DNA from: Agarophyton chilense
Lineage: Eukaryota > Rhodophyta > Florideophyceae > Gracilariales > Gracilariaceae
Direction: 5' to 3'
Assembly: GCA_030374765.1 (NCBI GenBank)
Contig: JARGXX010000126.1
Coordinates: 1-64,000, forward strand
DNA length: 64,000 bases
The position numbers were made by a program, and so were the translations under genes. The notes under the pieces were generated by a model. It had not been told where the DNA came from, did not search any database, and saw nothing but the letters and a program-made list of their open reading frames with translations. Shown in pieces: positions 10,590 through 19,456 of this stretch (the first letter of the stretch is position 1; each line of letters begins with the position of its first letter).

Positions 10590-11429
10590 ATCACTCGTGT
10601 GTTCATAGCTACAAAAGATACTTTTCGAGCAACGTTAAAGTAGTATGTATCGTTTTTGAATGGCAACGATACACGTGAGAGCTTTCCAACATGTACCTCT
10701 ATTCCACTACAGGAGACAAGCCAGCGACCACCGCACTCACTTATGTCCAACTGTGTTGATATCTCGAATCACTTTGTTTCCTTCGACGACACCAACTGCG
10801 GCAACTGCACCCAGAGCAACGCCGAGCGCATTTCGTTCTGCTTGTTCGTGTCATCTGCACCAGCTTCTGATTTGCATACGCATGTGCGTCTCTTGGAACC
10901 CAACGAATGCTGTCGTATGACAGACACCGGCGCCTTGCCATGCGGTCGACATCCATGCTGCCATGCGCTTCCCTCTGTTTTGCAACGAGAATCAAATGCT
11001 GTTCAGTCCGTGATTTTGTTGGAGAGCACAGCTCCTGAATTCTTTCTGTTCTGGTTTATTGCGACAAAACTGGTCCAAGATGATTCACACCGCGTTCAAA
11101 TTTTGGTTTTCACAGAGAATGGAAACCAGTGTGCTTTTCGGCTGCGATGAGAGATGATGCTCCGTGACGAAAAACTTCGAGTACTTTCGGACACTAGATC
11201 GAATTGAAACAGATCACACTTTTCAGTACTTGGACGCTGGTGTCGCCGGCGAACACCGAGCTACCTTGCGTCTTTGCCATCAAAGTTGGTCGAGAAATAT
11301 CGCCCTCTTTGTGTTGAAGCGTTTCTCTCACCGTTCGTTCTGTGTACTTTACACGCGTTTCAATCCTTGCGTCTTCTCTCGAAATAAGCAAGGCATCTCA
11401 CACAACAAACAACCCAATCGTTTAAGATG

Positions 11430-12420
11430 GACAATGAACTTGTTGCACACCAGTTTTCGGGGTTTCTCAAGAGAAGGGGATTGCACTACACAAATCGCAG
11501 CAACCAAAACAGAAGAAGCTTAGATGAGTTCCCCCGCGCTCTCCGACTACCGCCGCTTGGAAACCCTCAAGCAGGGAGTCTTCCAAGCTTCCAATCTCTA
11601 TTCGGCCGCTCGGAAGATTCAAGACTTCCATCCGGCCATCGATTTATTTCTCAACGACTACCGCCGCTTGGATTATCTCAACCGGGAAGTCTTCCGGGTT
11701 TCGAATCTTCATTTGGCCGCCCAGGCGATTCCAGACTTCCATCTGGCCATCAATTTAGATCTCTTCGACTACCGCCGCTTGGAAACCCGCAACCACAAAG
11801 TCTTCCGAGTTTCCAATCTCTATTCGGCCGCCCGGAAGATTCAAGACTTGGATTCGGTCATCAACCCACTTCTTGCGATGTCCGTCGGAGTGGAAGTGGA
11901 ACCGCTCGTCCCGTGTCTCTCGAACGGTTTCAGGAAGCAAGGGGCACTCACCCCATTCCTGCACTCTAGTCCCACGGAAATGAACACTACACGGAAATCC
12001 CACACCAACACCGCCATGGGGAAACAGCGTGGCGAAGAAACAGTGTTCTGGAACTACCTCAGGAGCGCAAGAGTCGGGATGGAGGCGCCCCAGAGATTGC
12101 ACAGAGATTTTGTTCAGATAGCATTCGCCAATCTCCAGTTCATGTGCCTTATCCTGCCCCGGAAGCGTCGTGTCTCGTTCAAGAAGTTTCCCACCGGTCT
12201 CCTGAGCACAACCTCCGTGAAGACTCGTTTTTGCCGGAGAGTAAAGCTCCTGCTGATTGCTCGGCTTTCCCAAATCATCGACCAGGACTCGAAAAACTTG
12301 GCATCACAGGCTCCCGTACCAAACGTCCGAAGATTTTCCAGTGTGAGTGGTGTACGAAGTCGTTTGGTCGCAAGCATCATAAGGTGCGACACATCTAAGC
12401 CATTCATCGAAAAGTGAGTT
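11430..12420 (+). pseudogene. C2H2 zinc-finger protein gene with LPPLG repeats, forward member, copy 3
   Basis: Same architecture as 1800-2745: an N-terminal Asn/Arg-rich stretch, three 37-residue LPPLG units, a polar region, and a terminal finger at 12336-12410 (FQCEWCTKSFGRKHH). Here both cysteines and the tryptophan between them are intact, but a stop codon falls between the two zinc-binding histidines. A GTGAGT donor site follows, as in copy 1. One frame stays open for 297 codons (11524-12417), but it is not the finger frame and reads like a shadow of the repeats. The two copies were therefore inactivated independently. Confidence 0.5.
11545..11877 (+). repeat. Three 111-bp tandem units, copy 3
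   Basis: Units start at 11545, 11656 and 11767 with the same opening motif as copy 1. The third unit differs more from its copy 1 counterpart (NPQPQSLPSFQS) than the first two do, as expected from exchange or conversion among units. Confidence 0.85.
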
Positions 12421-12442
12421 ACTTCAGCTTTCACTGCGGATC

Positions 12443-12649
12443 TCAATCACGTCGGTCTTTTCTAACATTTCTCTTTGCAATTGCTTTTGAAACCATCTTC
12501 TTTGACATATTCATATTGGATCGGGTAGCCAGGTTTTGCAAAGAGCACTGATCGAATTCCACATGAAAACTGCTCATTAAGCTTTCGAGCATTTGCAATT
12601 TAGGCTGTACAAGATCTACTTTACGGAGATGGAGGATAATTTGAGCCAT
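12443..12649 (-). CDS. Small hypothetical protein between the paired zinc-finger genes, copy 3
   Basis: The 68-codon counterpart of 2770-2976, starting at the ATG at 12649. The sequence is the same apart from a change just upstream of the start codon. Basic C-terminus; no recognisable domain. It may be an exon of the neighbouring reverse gene rather than a separate gene. Confidence 0.3.
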   Translation of the reverse strand: MAQIILHLRKVDLVQPKLQMLESLMSSFHVEFDQCSLQNLATRSNMNMSKKMVSKAIAKRNVRKDRRD

Positions 12650-12751
12650 GTACTCGCAGAGCACCCCAATCGTCACAGTTTACCAACGGGTGTGATGAAA
12701 GTATAGCTTGCGACTCTAGCCGTAATGGAGTAAGTTATCTACAAGCTTCTA

Positions 12752-13555
12752 TCAGTGTTCTATCGCCTGAAGGTTATGCTCAGGAGAACTGCTTGGAAAC
12801 TTCTTGCGTGGAATACAACGCTTGCGGGGCAGAACAAGGCACGGGAACTGCATATTGGTGAATGTTTTCTGAAGAAAACCCCTGTGAAATCTCTGGCGCT
12901 CCTTCTTCCAGACTATTATGTTCCTGAAGTACTTCCAGAACGTTGCCTCTTCGCCACACTTTTTCCTCATGGTGGCTGTTGTGTGGCATTTCCGTGGGAC
13001 TGGAATGAAGTCTTGGTTGGGGTAAGCGCAACTTGCTTCCTGAGACAAATTGAGAGACACCGGACGAAAGGTCCCACTTCTACTCCGTTGGACATCACAA
13101 GAAATGGATTTATGGCCAAATCCAAGTCTTGAATCTTCCGGGCGGCCAAATGAAGATTCCAAACTTGGGAGAGTTCTCGGTTGAGATGTTCTAAGCGGGT
13201 GTTCTCGGAGAGAGCTGGTTTGATACACGGATGGAATTCTTGAATCTTCCGGGCGGCGGGAGATGGATTCTAAGCGTGGAAGACTGCCCGTCTGAGGGTT
13301 TCCAAGCGGCGGTAGTTTAGTTGGAGAGCGGGGGGGAAACCCATCTGGGAGTCTTCTGTTTTCGTTGCTGCGATTTGGGTCGTGCAGCCCACATGCCGAA
13401 AGGCCTTGTGAGTAATTAGTATACCTATCTTGATACCGCTGGCAATCGTAAACTGAGAGAAATTCTCTAGTACGCGAAATAACAAGACACGCATTATAAG
13501 CTGTCTTCTTTTCCACACTTTTCTCGCGTTCTATCAGGAAGCAAGACCGGATCAT
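12752..13555 (-). pseudogene. Reverse-strand paralogue of the zinc-finger gene, copy 3
   Basis: A 267-codon minus-strand frame that starts with MIRSC, contains two LPPLG-type units, the CDVQRSRSGTFRPVSL block and a basic C-terminal part (PRKRCIPRKKFP). It is the most intact member of this family in the window, although the zinc finger found in the forward gene is missing and the frame in its last third corresponds to a different frame of the forward gene. Whether it is expressed is unknown. Confidence 0.4.
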
Positions 13556-14430
13556 GTCCTCAAAAGACGGAGAAAGAAACCTCGGTCACGAAATCACAGG
13601 AAAGGGTGATGTAGTCCACACCACACGATAACAAAGAAGAAGCGAGCTGTCCTAAACATAGTAGCGTTGCTATATTTTTGTTACGTTGTGAATGGCAATT
13701 ATTTCTTGGAAAGATTTTGCTCCGAGTGGCGGACGCATGTTGAGTGGTTCGAAACTCTGTCAGAATGGCGGGAGTCCAGGCCGGCAACAGAATTGTTCAC
13801 CTTACCCACCCCACTTGAATGTGAACAATTGAAGCGGCAACCCCTGCATCTGCAGGCCGTTGTTGTTCGAATATTTTTTCTCTCAGGACACGGAATGACG
13901 CGCCCAGAGGGCACCAGAAATCCTTCAAATAAAAGGCCCATGTACCTCGCGCCCAGCTTGCAGTGGCATCATCTTCATCTAGCACGTGAATACCCCGGCC
14001 GAGCTTTGATGGTAACGGTCTCAAGAGCGACAAAAAAGCAATAGCTGTGGTCCAAATTCGTTTCGGAGCCGACATTCACATTCGACTTGACAAATCCTGT
14101 GCTCATGCCCAACGCTGTCTGCCTGTTGAGCAGCCGCCGCATTCCTGTGCATGCGCTCACGATGCAAGATAGTAGCCTAGCATCGCATTATCTGCCAACC
14201 ACTACAATGTATTAGCATTTCATCCAACCGTTTAGAACCAGCACCCAGCCCACTGGTGCTCACCCCGACGCAGTAACGCTACTGAAGCTATTCTCTTCTC
14301 TCCACTGCACTACAGAGTGCCCCGATCTGGTACGTTTTGAAGAATTGAGTTGAGTACCTGTACAATTTTAAACGATATCGCAATGCCCATGTCTATCTAT
14401 GCCACAGGCACCAGCGATACGCTGTACCGC

Positions 14431-14547
14431 TGTGAAACACGTACAACATCCATCAGTGACGTACAGATTGACATAACCAGTACGTCACCTTAAGTGTCCG
14501 GAAGGTCGCATAGTATCCCTATATAAATCCGGCACGTTATCCTCGGA
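14431..14547 (+). repeat. Solo LTR, 5' half (split by Copia array)
   Basis: The element starts TGTGAAACACG directly after ACCGC, which recurs at 24257-24261 as a 5-bp target duplication. Its other half is 24144-24256, ending CTTACA. The reconstructed boundaries (TG...CA, about 230 bp, TATA box in the 5' half) fit a solo LTR of a family otherwise absent from the window. Confidence 0.7.
14456..14529 (+). promoter_or_regulatory. LTR promoter: inverted CRE-like pair and TATA box
   Basis: GTGACGTAC at 14456-14464 and its exact inverse GTACGTCAC at 14480-14488 form a 9-bp palindromic pair, each holding the TGACGT core bound by bZIP factors. CTATATAAAT follows at 14520-14529, about 32 bp further on. 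This is the expected layout of an LTR polymerase II promoter. The Copia array is inserted about 14 bp past the TATA box. Confidence 0.55.
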
Positions 14548-14768
14548 TATGAATGACTTGGAACTACATGTAATATGCACGAGAGAATAGATATTACATG
14601 GCAACCGCTAAAGTGTGTCTACATGTATTACATAGCAGTAGTTAAGAACATTTATCTAAACACAGCACGATGCTACCGGAAGTCACCCGACTACCGTGTA
14701 CCTCTGCTACACTTCTCGACTAGCTCGACCTAGAATTGTCTTAGTACCCGAATACTGCTCAATACTTA
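14548..14768 (+). repeat. Copia LTR 1
   Basis: 221 bp beginning TATGAATGAC and ending AATACTTA. The usual TG...CA termini are not at these edges, but the TCGGA target duplication fixes them. Within it CATGTAATAT (14567-14576) and ATATTACATG (14591-14600) form a perfect 10-bp inverted repeat, and a third related motif follows at about 14631. Confidence 0.88.
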
Positions 14769-14771
14769 GTA

Positions 14772-17700
14772 ATGGGCCCAGCACCTGGTTCTTCAACTAC
14801 TCCTAACCGTCCAAGGTTCTCATGGGATATCAAGAACGTTCCCTGGACGGATGGCAAAGGAAACCAAGAAGACTATGCTAAATCAGTCTCGCTCTGGACT
14901 GCGTTTCACAATACGCTACCAGACTCCAACTCCAATAAGATCCCGGTAGCCTTGCGCGGGATTATGTTAAAGTCTCAACTGTACGGTAGAGCGAGAGACT
15001 TGTGCTCTGCAATCCCAGATACCGACGTGGCCTCGGATACGGGTGCAGAATCGATAGTTAAGGCTATATACAAGCGAGATTCCCTCTCGGTTGTCAGTGA
15101 AGTCTATGCTAACTTTATTGGTCTGCTTCAAGTTAAGCGTGCCACGAATGAATCCTTCAAGAATTTCGAACTCAGATTCGACGCTCAGGCATCAAAGTTT
15201 AATGCTCAATCAGGAACTGCCAAGCTTCCTGAAGCTCTCACCGCGTTCATGCTGTTGGCAAACTCGGCGGTTGAGAACGGACAGCGTGTCTCCGTGTTGG
15301 CGGCGGCTTCAACGGACAGTACGTTGACATCGGAAGCCACGACAACGGACTACCTGAACACAGTGAAGTACGAGAAAATAGCCTCAGTGCTCCGGCAGTG
15401 TGACGATGTTCACAATGCTGCCACAGGTTCGCCAAAATCTCAACCTCTCTCGGCGAGTGCTGCCCATATTCCGCCTCGCAACTCCAACCGTCATGACCGT
15501 GGTCGCTCGAGGGGTATGTCGCCAACGATGAAGTATCCTTGCGACACGTGCGGCAAGTACGGCCACTGGAAGAGAAATCACAACCCTGACGGGTCTCTAC
15601 CACCCCATGTTCGCAGCTTCGATGCACCCGTTTCATCGAAACCTGGTCGTTATGGTTCTAGCAGTGGCACAAAGGTCACAACTGACGGCTACAAGACGGT
15701 TTCTTTCAACTCGGCTACCCTTGTCTGCTCTACAGCGAACGTTAATGTCGGCTCTGTTCCCGACAAGCTTGGTCCTCTCGTAGACGACGGTGCGCCTTAC
15801 TCGGCGATTGGCCAAGTCGAGTTACGACTCTTGTCTCAAGAACTTGGTGTTACTGTTGATGGAGCTCTGGACAAGATTCCCGACTCATTGGATGGACACA
15901 CTCGATGGCAGTATGGCACTGGCCAACACGCAAGTCCTCAAAGAAGAATTCTTGGCTCAGTTGCACTTAAGGCCACCTCCGACAATGGCACGATCATCAA
16001 AATCACCCACCTAGTCCTTGAAGGCTCCTCGCAATGGGTGATCGGGCGCAATGTCACCCGCAAAGCTAACATTGTGCATCTCGGACGTAATGCACTATGC
16101 TTCGACTCCGCCGGCGAGCCCGATTCCATCTCCATCATAGATGTTGGGTTCCTTAGTTACATACCTGTTGACAGGTTCACCTCGTCAACGAAGTACCTCG
16201 GCTCGACGTTGTATTGTCTATCGGCAGTGACACTTGAGAAGTCACCTTGGTCCGATGTGAAGGCTATTGTGGACAAGGTCCATAAGCATGTCTGCGGACA
16301 TGCATGCTTCAGCGACTTCAAGCTCTTGCTACAGCGCAACGGTCTGTGGAACCATGCTGTTGCAAGGTATGTTGCTGAAATCGTGGCAAGTTGCACGGCC
16401 TGCCGATCAACTGCAGTACCTCCGCCTACACGCAAAGTCTCCATAAGCACACTATCCCAGTCATTTAATGATGTAGTCTGTGTTGATCATCTGTTCTTGG
16501 ATCAACTGTGCTTGATGCACTGTATGGACTTGGTGTCGAGGTATTCGGCGGCCTATGTTGTGTCATCTACGGCTCTTCGCGAAGCTGTCATTGGATTTGA
16601 AGCCAGCTGGGTGTCTGCCTTCTGGTACCCAGATGCTATTCGAGGAGACAAGGCCTTCATGGTCGGAGCATTCAAAGATTATTGTGACTCGATCGCAATA
16701 CCCCTGTACTCCGTTGCACCACGCCGTCATGCTAAAAACGCGATCGAGTCCAAGCACATGATCATAAGGAGCGTGTATCTTCGACTCAAATCTGAAGCTG
16801 GAGACTCCTTTGACCCTGTCCTCGCAGCATACAAAGCAGTGACCATATCTAATGACCTGTATGGCAACGACCAACTATCGGCATTCGAGTTAGCAAAGGG
16901 CTTCACGAAACCAGTCGCAAACAAACCTACCGATACCACCGTTCCTGCAGAAATCATTGAAGCCAGAGACCAGTTCATTGCTCGCAGGAAGTTAGCTCGC
17001 ATTATCAACTCCAAATCGATCAAGGAAGCACCCTTCTCAACCGGTGACACGGTAGAGGTGTTTCTCAAAAAGGACACAGAGAAGAGAGGTCATTGGTCCA
17101 CGCCGAAGACAGTGACATCTGTCAACAAACTTGGTCGCTCGGTCACTGTACCAGGCAAAGGTGGCAGCGAGATTACAGCTGCCTTTGAAGACACTAGACT
17201 GTCACTCCCGGACACCAGCTTCTCAAAGCTCGTTCAAGATGGCCTTGATGCCATCAGCAAAGCAAACGACATTGATGAACTGAAGACAATCAGTGATGTG
17301 CATGAACACACACAAGAAAATGAAGAGTCTGATGTCCTCGACGCCAATTTTGATGGCGACGACTGTGGGAACAACGCCAATATTGGCGACAGGGTAGAAG
17401 TCTTCTGGCCTCTAGATGACACTTTTTACTCAGGGACTGTGCACTCGGCAGCTGATGATGGGCATGTAAATCTACACTACGACGATGGTGGGACTGAAGT
17501 GCTTGACATGACTAAAGAAGTCTGGAACTACACGGACAGCCTGCCTGCCAACTCCAGCCAAATCGCTAAGCCACTGGCAGTGGTTAGCCAAGAAGATGCC
17601 GTACTCAAATCGATGCTCGATCACTTTGGCAACAAGCCATTCCTTCAGCATCAGGCACAAGGATTTGATCAATATCCAATGTACAATGCATACAAAAAGG

Positions 17701-19217
17701 AAGAGGACAGCTTTCTCAAAACTGCCAAGCCAGTGTTTTGCCGGCTTGTGCCGCCCCGTGCTAATATAATAAGCAGTCATACCCTCTATAAGATCAAACA
17801 CAACGATGATGGGTCACTGAAACTCAAAGCTCGCATCGCACCGCACGGGAATGAAGACAACATGAAGGACGAGCTCAGCAAGGACTGTGCAACGTGTCCG
17901 CCCACCGGCCTGCGCATACTGGAATCGATAGCGTCGCTTCACGGATGGACGCTACACAAGGCCGATGTAACTGCTGCTTTTCTTCAGACGGGAGAGGCAC
18001 AGAGAGACGTCTACGTTCGGCCGCCCAAAGAAAGTAGAATGAGGTCTACTCATGTCTGGTTACTATTGGCTGCTGCCTACGGACTAGTCAATGCGAACGC
18101 GAAGTGGCAGAACGCGTCAGACACAGTCATGCGCCAAATCGGTCTATCGCAGTCTGCGTACATCCCGCAGCTCTTCTATAAGAAAGAGAATGGAAGGCTA
18201 GTGCTGATAGTGGCCAAGATCGTAGATGACCTCAAGGTGGCTGGTGAAGGAGACCGGGCAAAGAAGTTCATAGATGCCTTCAACCATAAGTTCAAGTTTG
18301 GAGTAGTCAACAATGGTCCTGGAAAGCTCAGGTTCTTTGGCATAAATACGATACAGAACAGTGACTTCACCATAGAGACCAACGCAGAAGATAAACTGGA
18401 AGCTGTCATGGAGTATCCGATATCACGCCCCAGAAGGAAAGAGTATGCTGAAAGCCTAAGCAAAATCGAAAAGGCTGCCTTCGCGTCGATCAACAGCTCT
18501 TTAAGCTGGATTGGAACAGCTGCTTCACCACTTTGCTCGTTCTACAGTAGCTACCTCCAACAGAAGGCACCAGACATATGTGTGAGTCACATGATCGAAC
18601 AGATCAATACGGTCAGAAAGCTTAAGAAGCTAGGCACCGTCATTGCATACCCAGGGCCAACTGACAAGGCTAACTACGAGCTCAGTATCCTCGTCTTTTC
18701 TGATGCATCTCGCATAGACGATGTTGGACAACTGGGAATAATCACAGGGCTATTGATCGGCAAGATGACTAAGAATGCCATCTATCATGTCGTCTCATGG
18801 ATGTCGCACAAGGCAAAACGCCCGGTGAAAAGCGTGCCAGCTGTTGAGATACTCGCGGCAGGGGAAGGAATAGATGAAGGGAAGAATGTCAGGAACGCCT
18901 ATCGAGAACTACTGGACATGGAAATTAAGCTACGAATCCTTGTCGACTCCAAAGACTTGTTTACTTCGATGTCTACGCAGAAAAATTCCATAGACAAGTC
19001 AATCAGGGGAGACGTTAGCAGCATCCGCTTTGAGTTCGAGACTGGCAGTGTGGAATCAATCTCATGGATACCTGGATCTGTTAACTTAGCCGATCCTCTA
19101 ACGAAGAAAGATAGCTGTCTGACTGATGCTCTACAGCTAACACTGTTTACTGGAAGACTGAATATCGACTTCGATGAATTATCTGAGACGAAGAGCTCTG
19201 AGAAGCACTTCGGATAA
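14772..19217 (+). CDS. Copia gag-pol polyprotein, unit 1 (looks whole, 1481 aa)
   Basis: A single frame encodes everything, as is usual for Copia. Order: gag with a C257-x2-C-x4-H-x4-H270 knuckle (last ligand His instead of the usual Cys); aspartic protease DDGAPYSAIG around 338; integrase zinc site around 504-544 and catalytic D572, D626, E659; an SH3-like integrase C-terminus around 755-815; a Tudor-like module at about 872-920 (GDRVEVFWPLDDTFYSGTV); reverse transcriptase with ADVTAAFLQ near 1064 and IVDD at 1150-1153 in place of YVDD; RNase H with FSDAS at 1311 and NLADPLTK near 1440. Integrase before RT defines Copia. The ATG lies 3 bp past the LTR, the first available start. The product acts in cytoplasmic virus-like particles, then in the nucleus for integration. 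Confidence 0.93.
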   Translation: MGPAPGSSTTPNRPRFSWDIKNVPWTDGKGNQEDYAKSVSLWTAFHNTLPDSNSNKIPVALRGIMLKSQLYGRARDLCSAIPDTDVASDTGAESIVKAIYKRDSLSVVSEVYANFIGLLQVKRATNESFKNFELRFDAQASKFNAQSGTAKLPEALTAFMLLANSAVENGQRVSVLAAASTDSTLTSEATTTDYLNTVKYEKIASVLRQCDDVHNAATGSPKSQPLSASAAHIPPRNSNRHDRGRSRGMSPTMKYPCDTCGKYGHWKRNHNPDGSLPPHVRSFDAPVSSKPGRYGSSSGTKVTTDGYKTVSFNSATLVCSTANVNVGSVPDKLGPLVDDGAPYSAIGQVELRLLSQELGVTVDGALDKIPDSLDGHTRWQYGTGQHASPQRRILGSVALKATSDNGTIIKITHLVLEGSSQWVIGRNVTRKANIVHLGRNALCFDSAGEPDSISIIDVGFLSYIPVDRFTSSTKYLGSTLYCLSAVTLEKSPWSDVKAIVDKVHKHVCGHACFSDFKLLLQRNGLWNHAVARYVAEIVASCTACRSTAVPPPTRKVSISTLSQSFNDVVCVDHLFLDQLCLMHCMDLVSRYSAAYVVSSTALREAVIGFEASWVSAFWYPDAIRGDKAFMVGAFKDYCDSIAIPLYSVAPRRHAKNAIESKHMIIRSVYLRLKSEAGDSFDPVLAAYKAVTISNDLYGNDQLSAFELAKGFTKPVANKPTDTTVPAEIIEARDQFIARRKLARIINSKSIKEAPFSTGDTVEVFLKKDTEKRGHWSTPKTVTSVNKLGRSVTVPGKGGSEITAAFEDTRLSLPDTSFSKLVQDGLDAISKANDIDELKTISDVHEHTQENEESDVLDANFDGDDCGNNANIGDRVEVFWPLDDTFYSGTVHSAADDGHVNLHYDDGGTEVLDMTKEVWNYTDSLPANSSQIAKPLAVVSQEDAVLKSMLDHFGNKPFLQHQAQGFDQYPMYNAYKKEEDSFLKTAKPVFCRLVPPRANIISSHTLYKIKHNDDGSLKLKARIAPHGNEDNMKDELSKDCATCPPTGLRILESIASLHGWTLHKADVTAAFLQTGEAQRDVYVRPPKESRMRSTHVWLLLAAAYGLVNANAKWQNASDTVMRQIGLSQSAYIPQLFYKKENGRLVLIVAKIVDDLKVAGEGDRAKKFIDAFNHKFKFGVVNNGPGKLRFFGINTIQNSDFTIETNAEDKLEAVMEYPISRPRRKEYAESLSKIEKAAFASINSSLSWIGTAASPLCSFYSSYLQQKAPDICVSHMIEQINTVRKLKKLGTVIAYPGPTDKANYELSILVFSDASRIDDVGQLGIITGLLIGKMTKNAIYHVVSWMSHKAKRPVKSVPAVEILAAGEGIDEGKNVRNAYRELLDMEIKLRILVDSKDLFTSMSTQKNSIDKSIRGDVSSIRFEFETGSVESISWIPGSVNLADPLTKKDSCLTDALQLTLFTGRLNIDFDELSETKSSEKHFG

Positions 19218-19219
19218 CC

Positions 19220-19232
19220 AAAAAGAGAGGAA
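19220..19232 (+). other. Polypurine tract before LTR 2
   Basis: AAAAAGAGAGGAA lies directly before the TATG start of the middle LTR and is the expected plus-strand primer. It recurs before LTR 3 at 23905-23917, which independently supports the LTR start. Confidence 0.8.
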
Positions 19233-19453
19233 TATGAATGACATGGAACTACATGTAATATGCACGAGAGAATAGATATTACATGGCAACCGCTAAAGTG
19301 TGTCTACATGTATTACATAGCAGTAGTTAAGAACATTTATCTAAACACAGCACGATGCTACCGGAAGTCACCCGACTACCGTGTACCTCTGCTACACTTC
19401 TCGACTAGCTCGACCTAGAATTGTCTTAGTACCCGAATACTGCTCAATACTTA
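19233..19453 (+). repeat. Copia LTR 2 (shared middle LTR)
   Basis: Serves as 3' LTR of unit 1 and 5' LTR of unit 2. It differs from LTR 1 at one visible base near its start and from LTR 3 at one base near its end. Confidence 0.9.
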
Positions 19454-19456
19454 GTA

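Larger units (their letters stand above)
10590..14430 (+). repeat. Dispersed repeat unit, copy 3 (left portion; right end at 24257-24533)
   Basis: The copy begins at TGATCACTCG immediately after the truncated Copia and follows copy 1 to the sequence GCTGTACCGC at 14430, where a solo LTR interrupts it. The similarity to copy 1 resumes at 24257 with ACCGCATCC and ends near 24533. It is more compact than copy 1, lacking about 250 bp near 13770. Confidence 0.85.

Noticed and set aside
11524-12417. 297-codon frame across the forward zinc-finger gene of copy 3
   Set aside because: It reads through the repeats in a frame that does not contain the finger, and the matching frame in copy 1 is broken. 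It is most likely a by-product of the 111-bp repeats.
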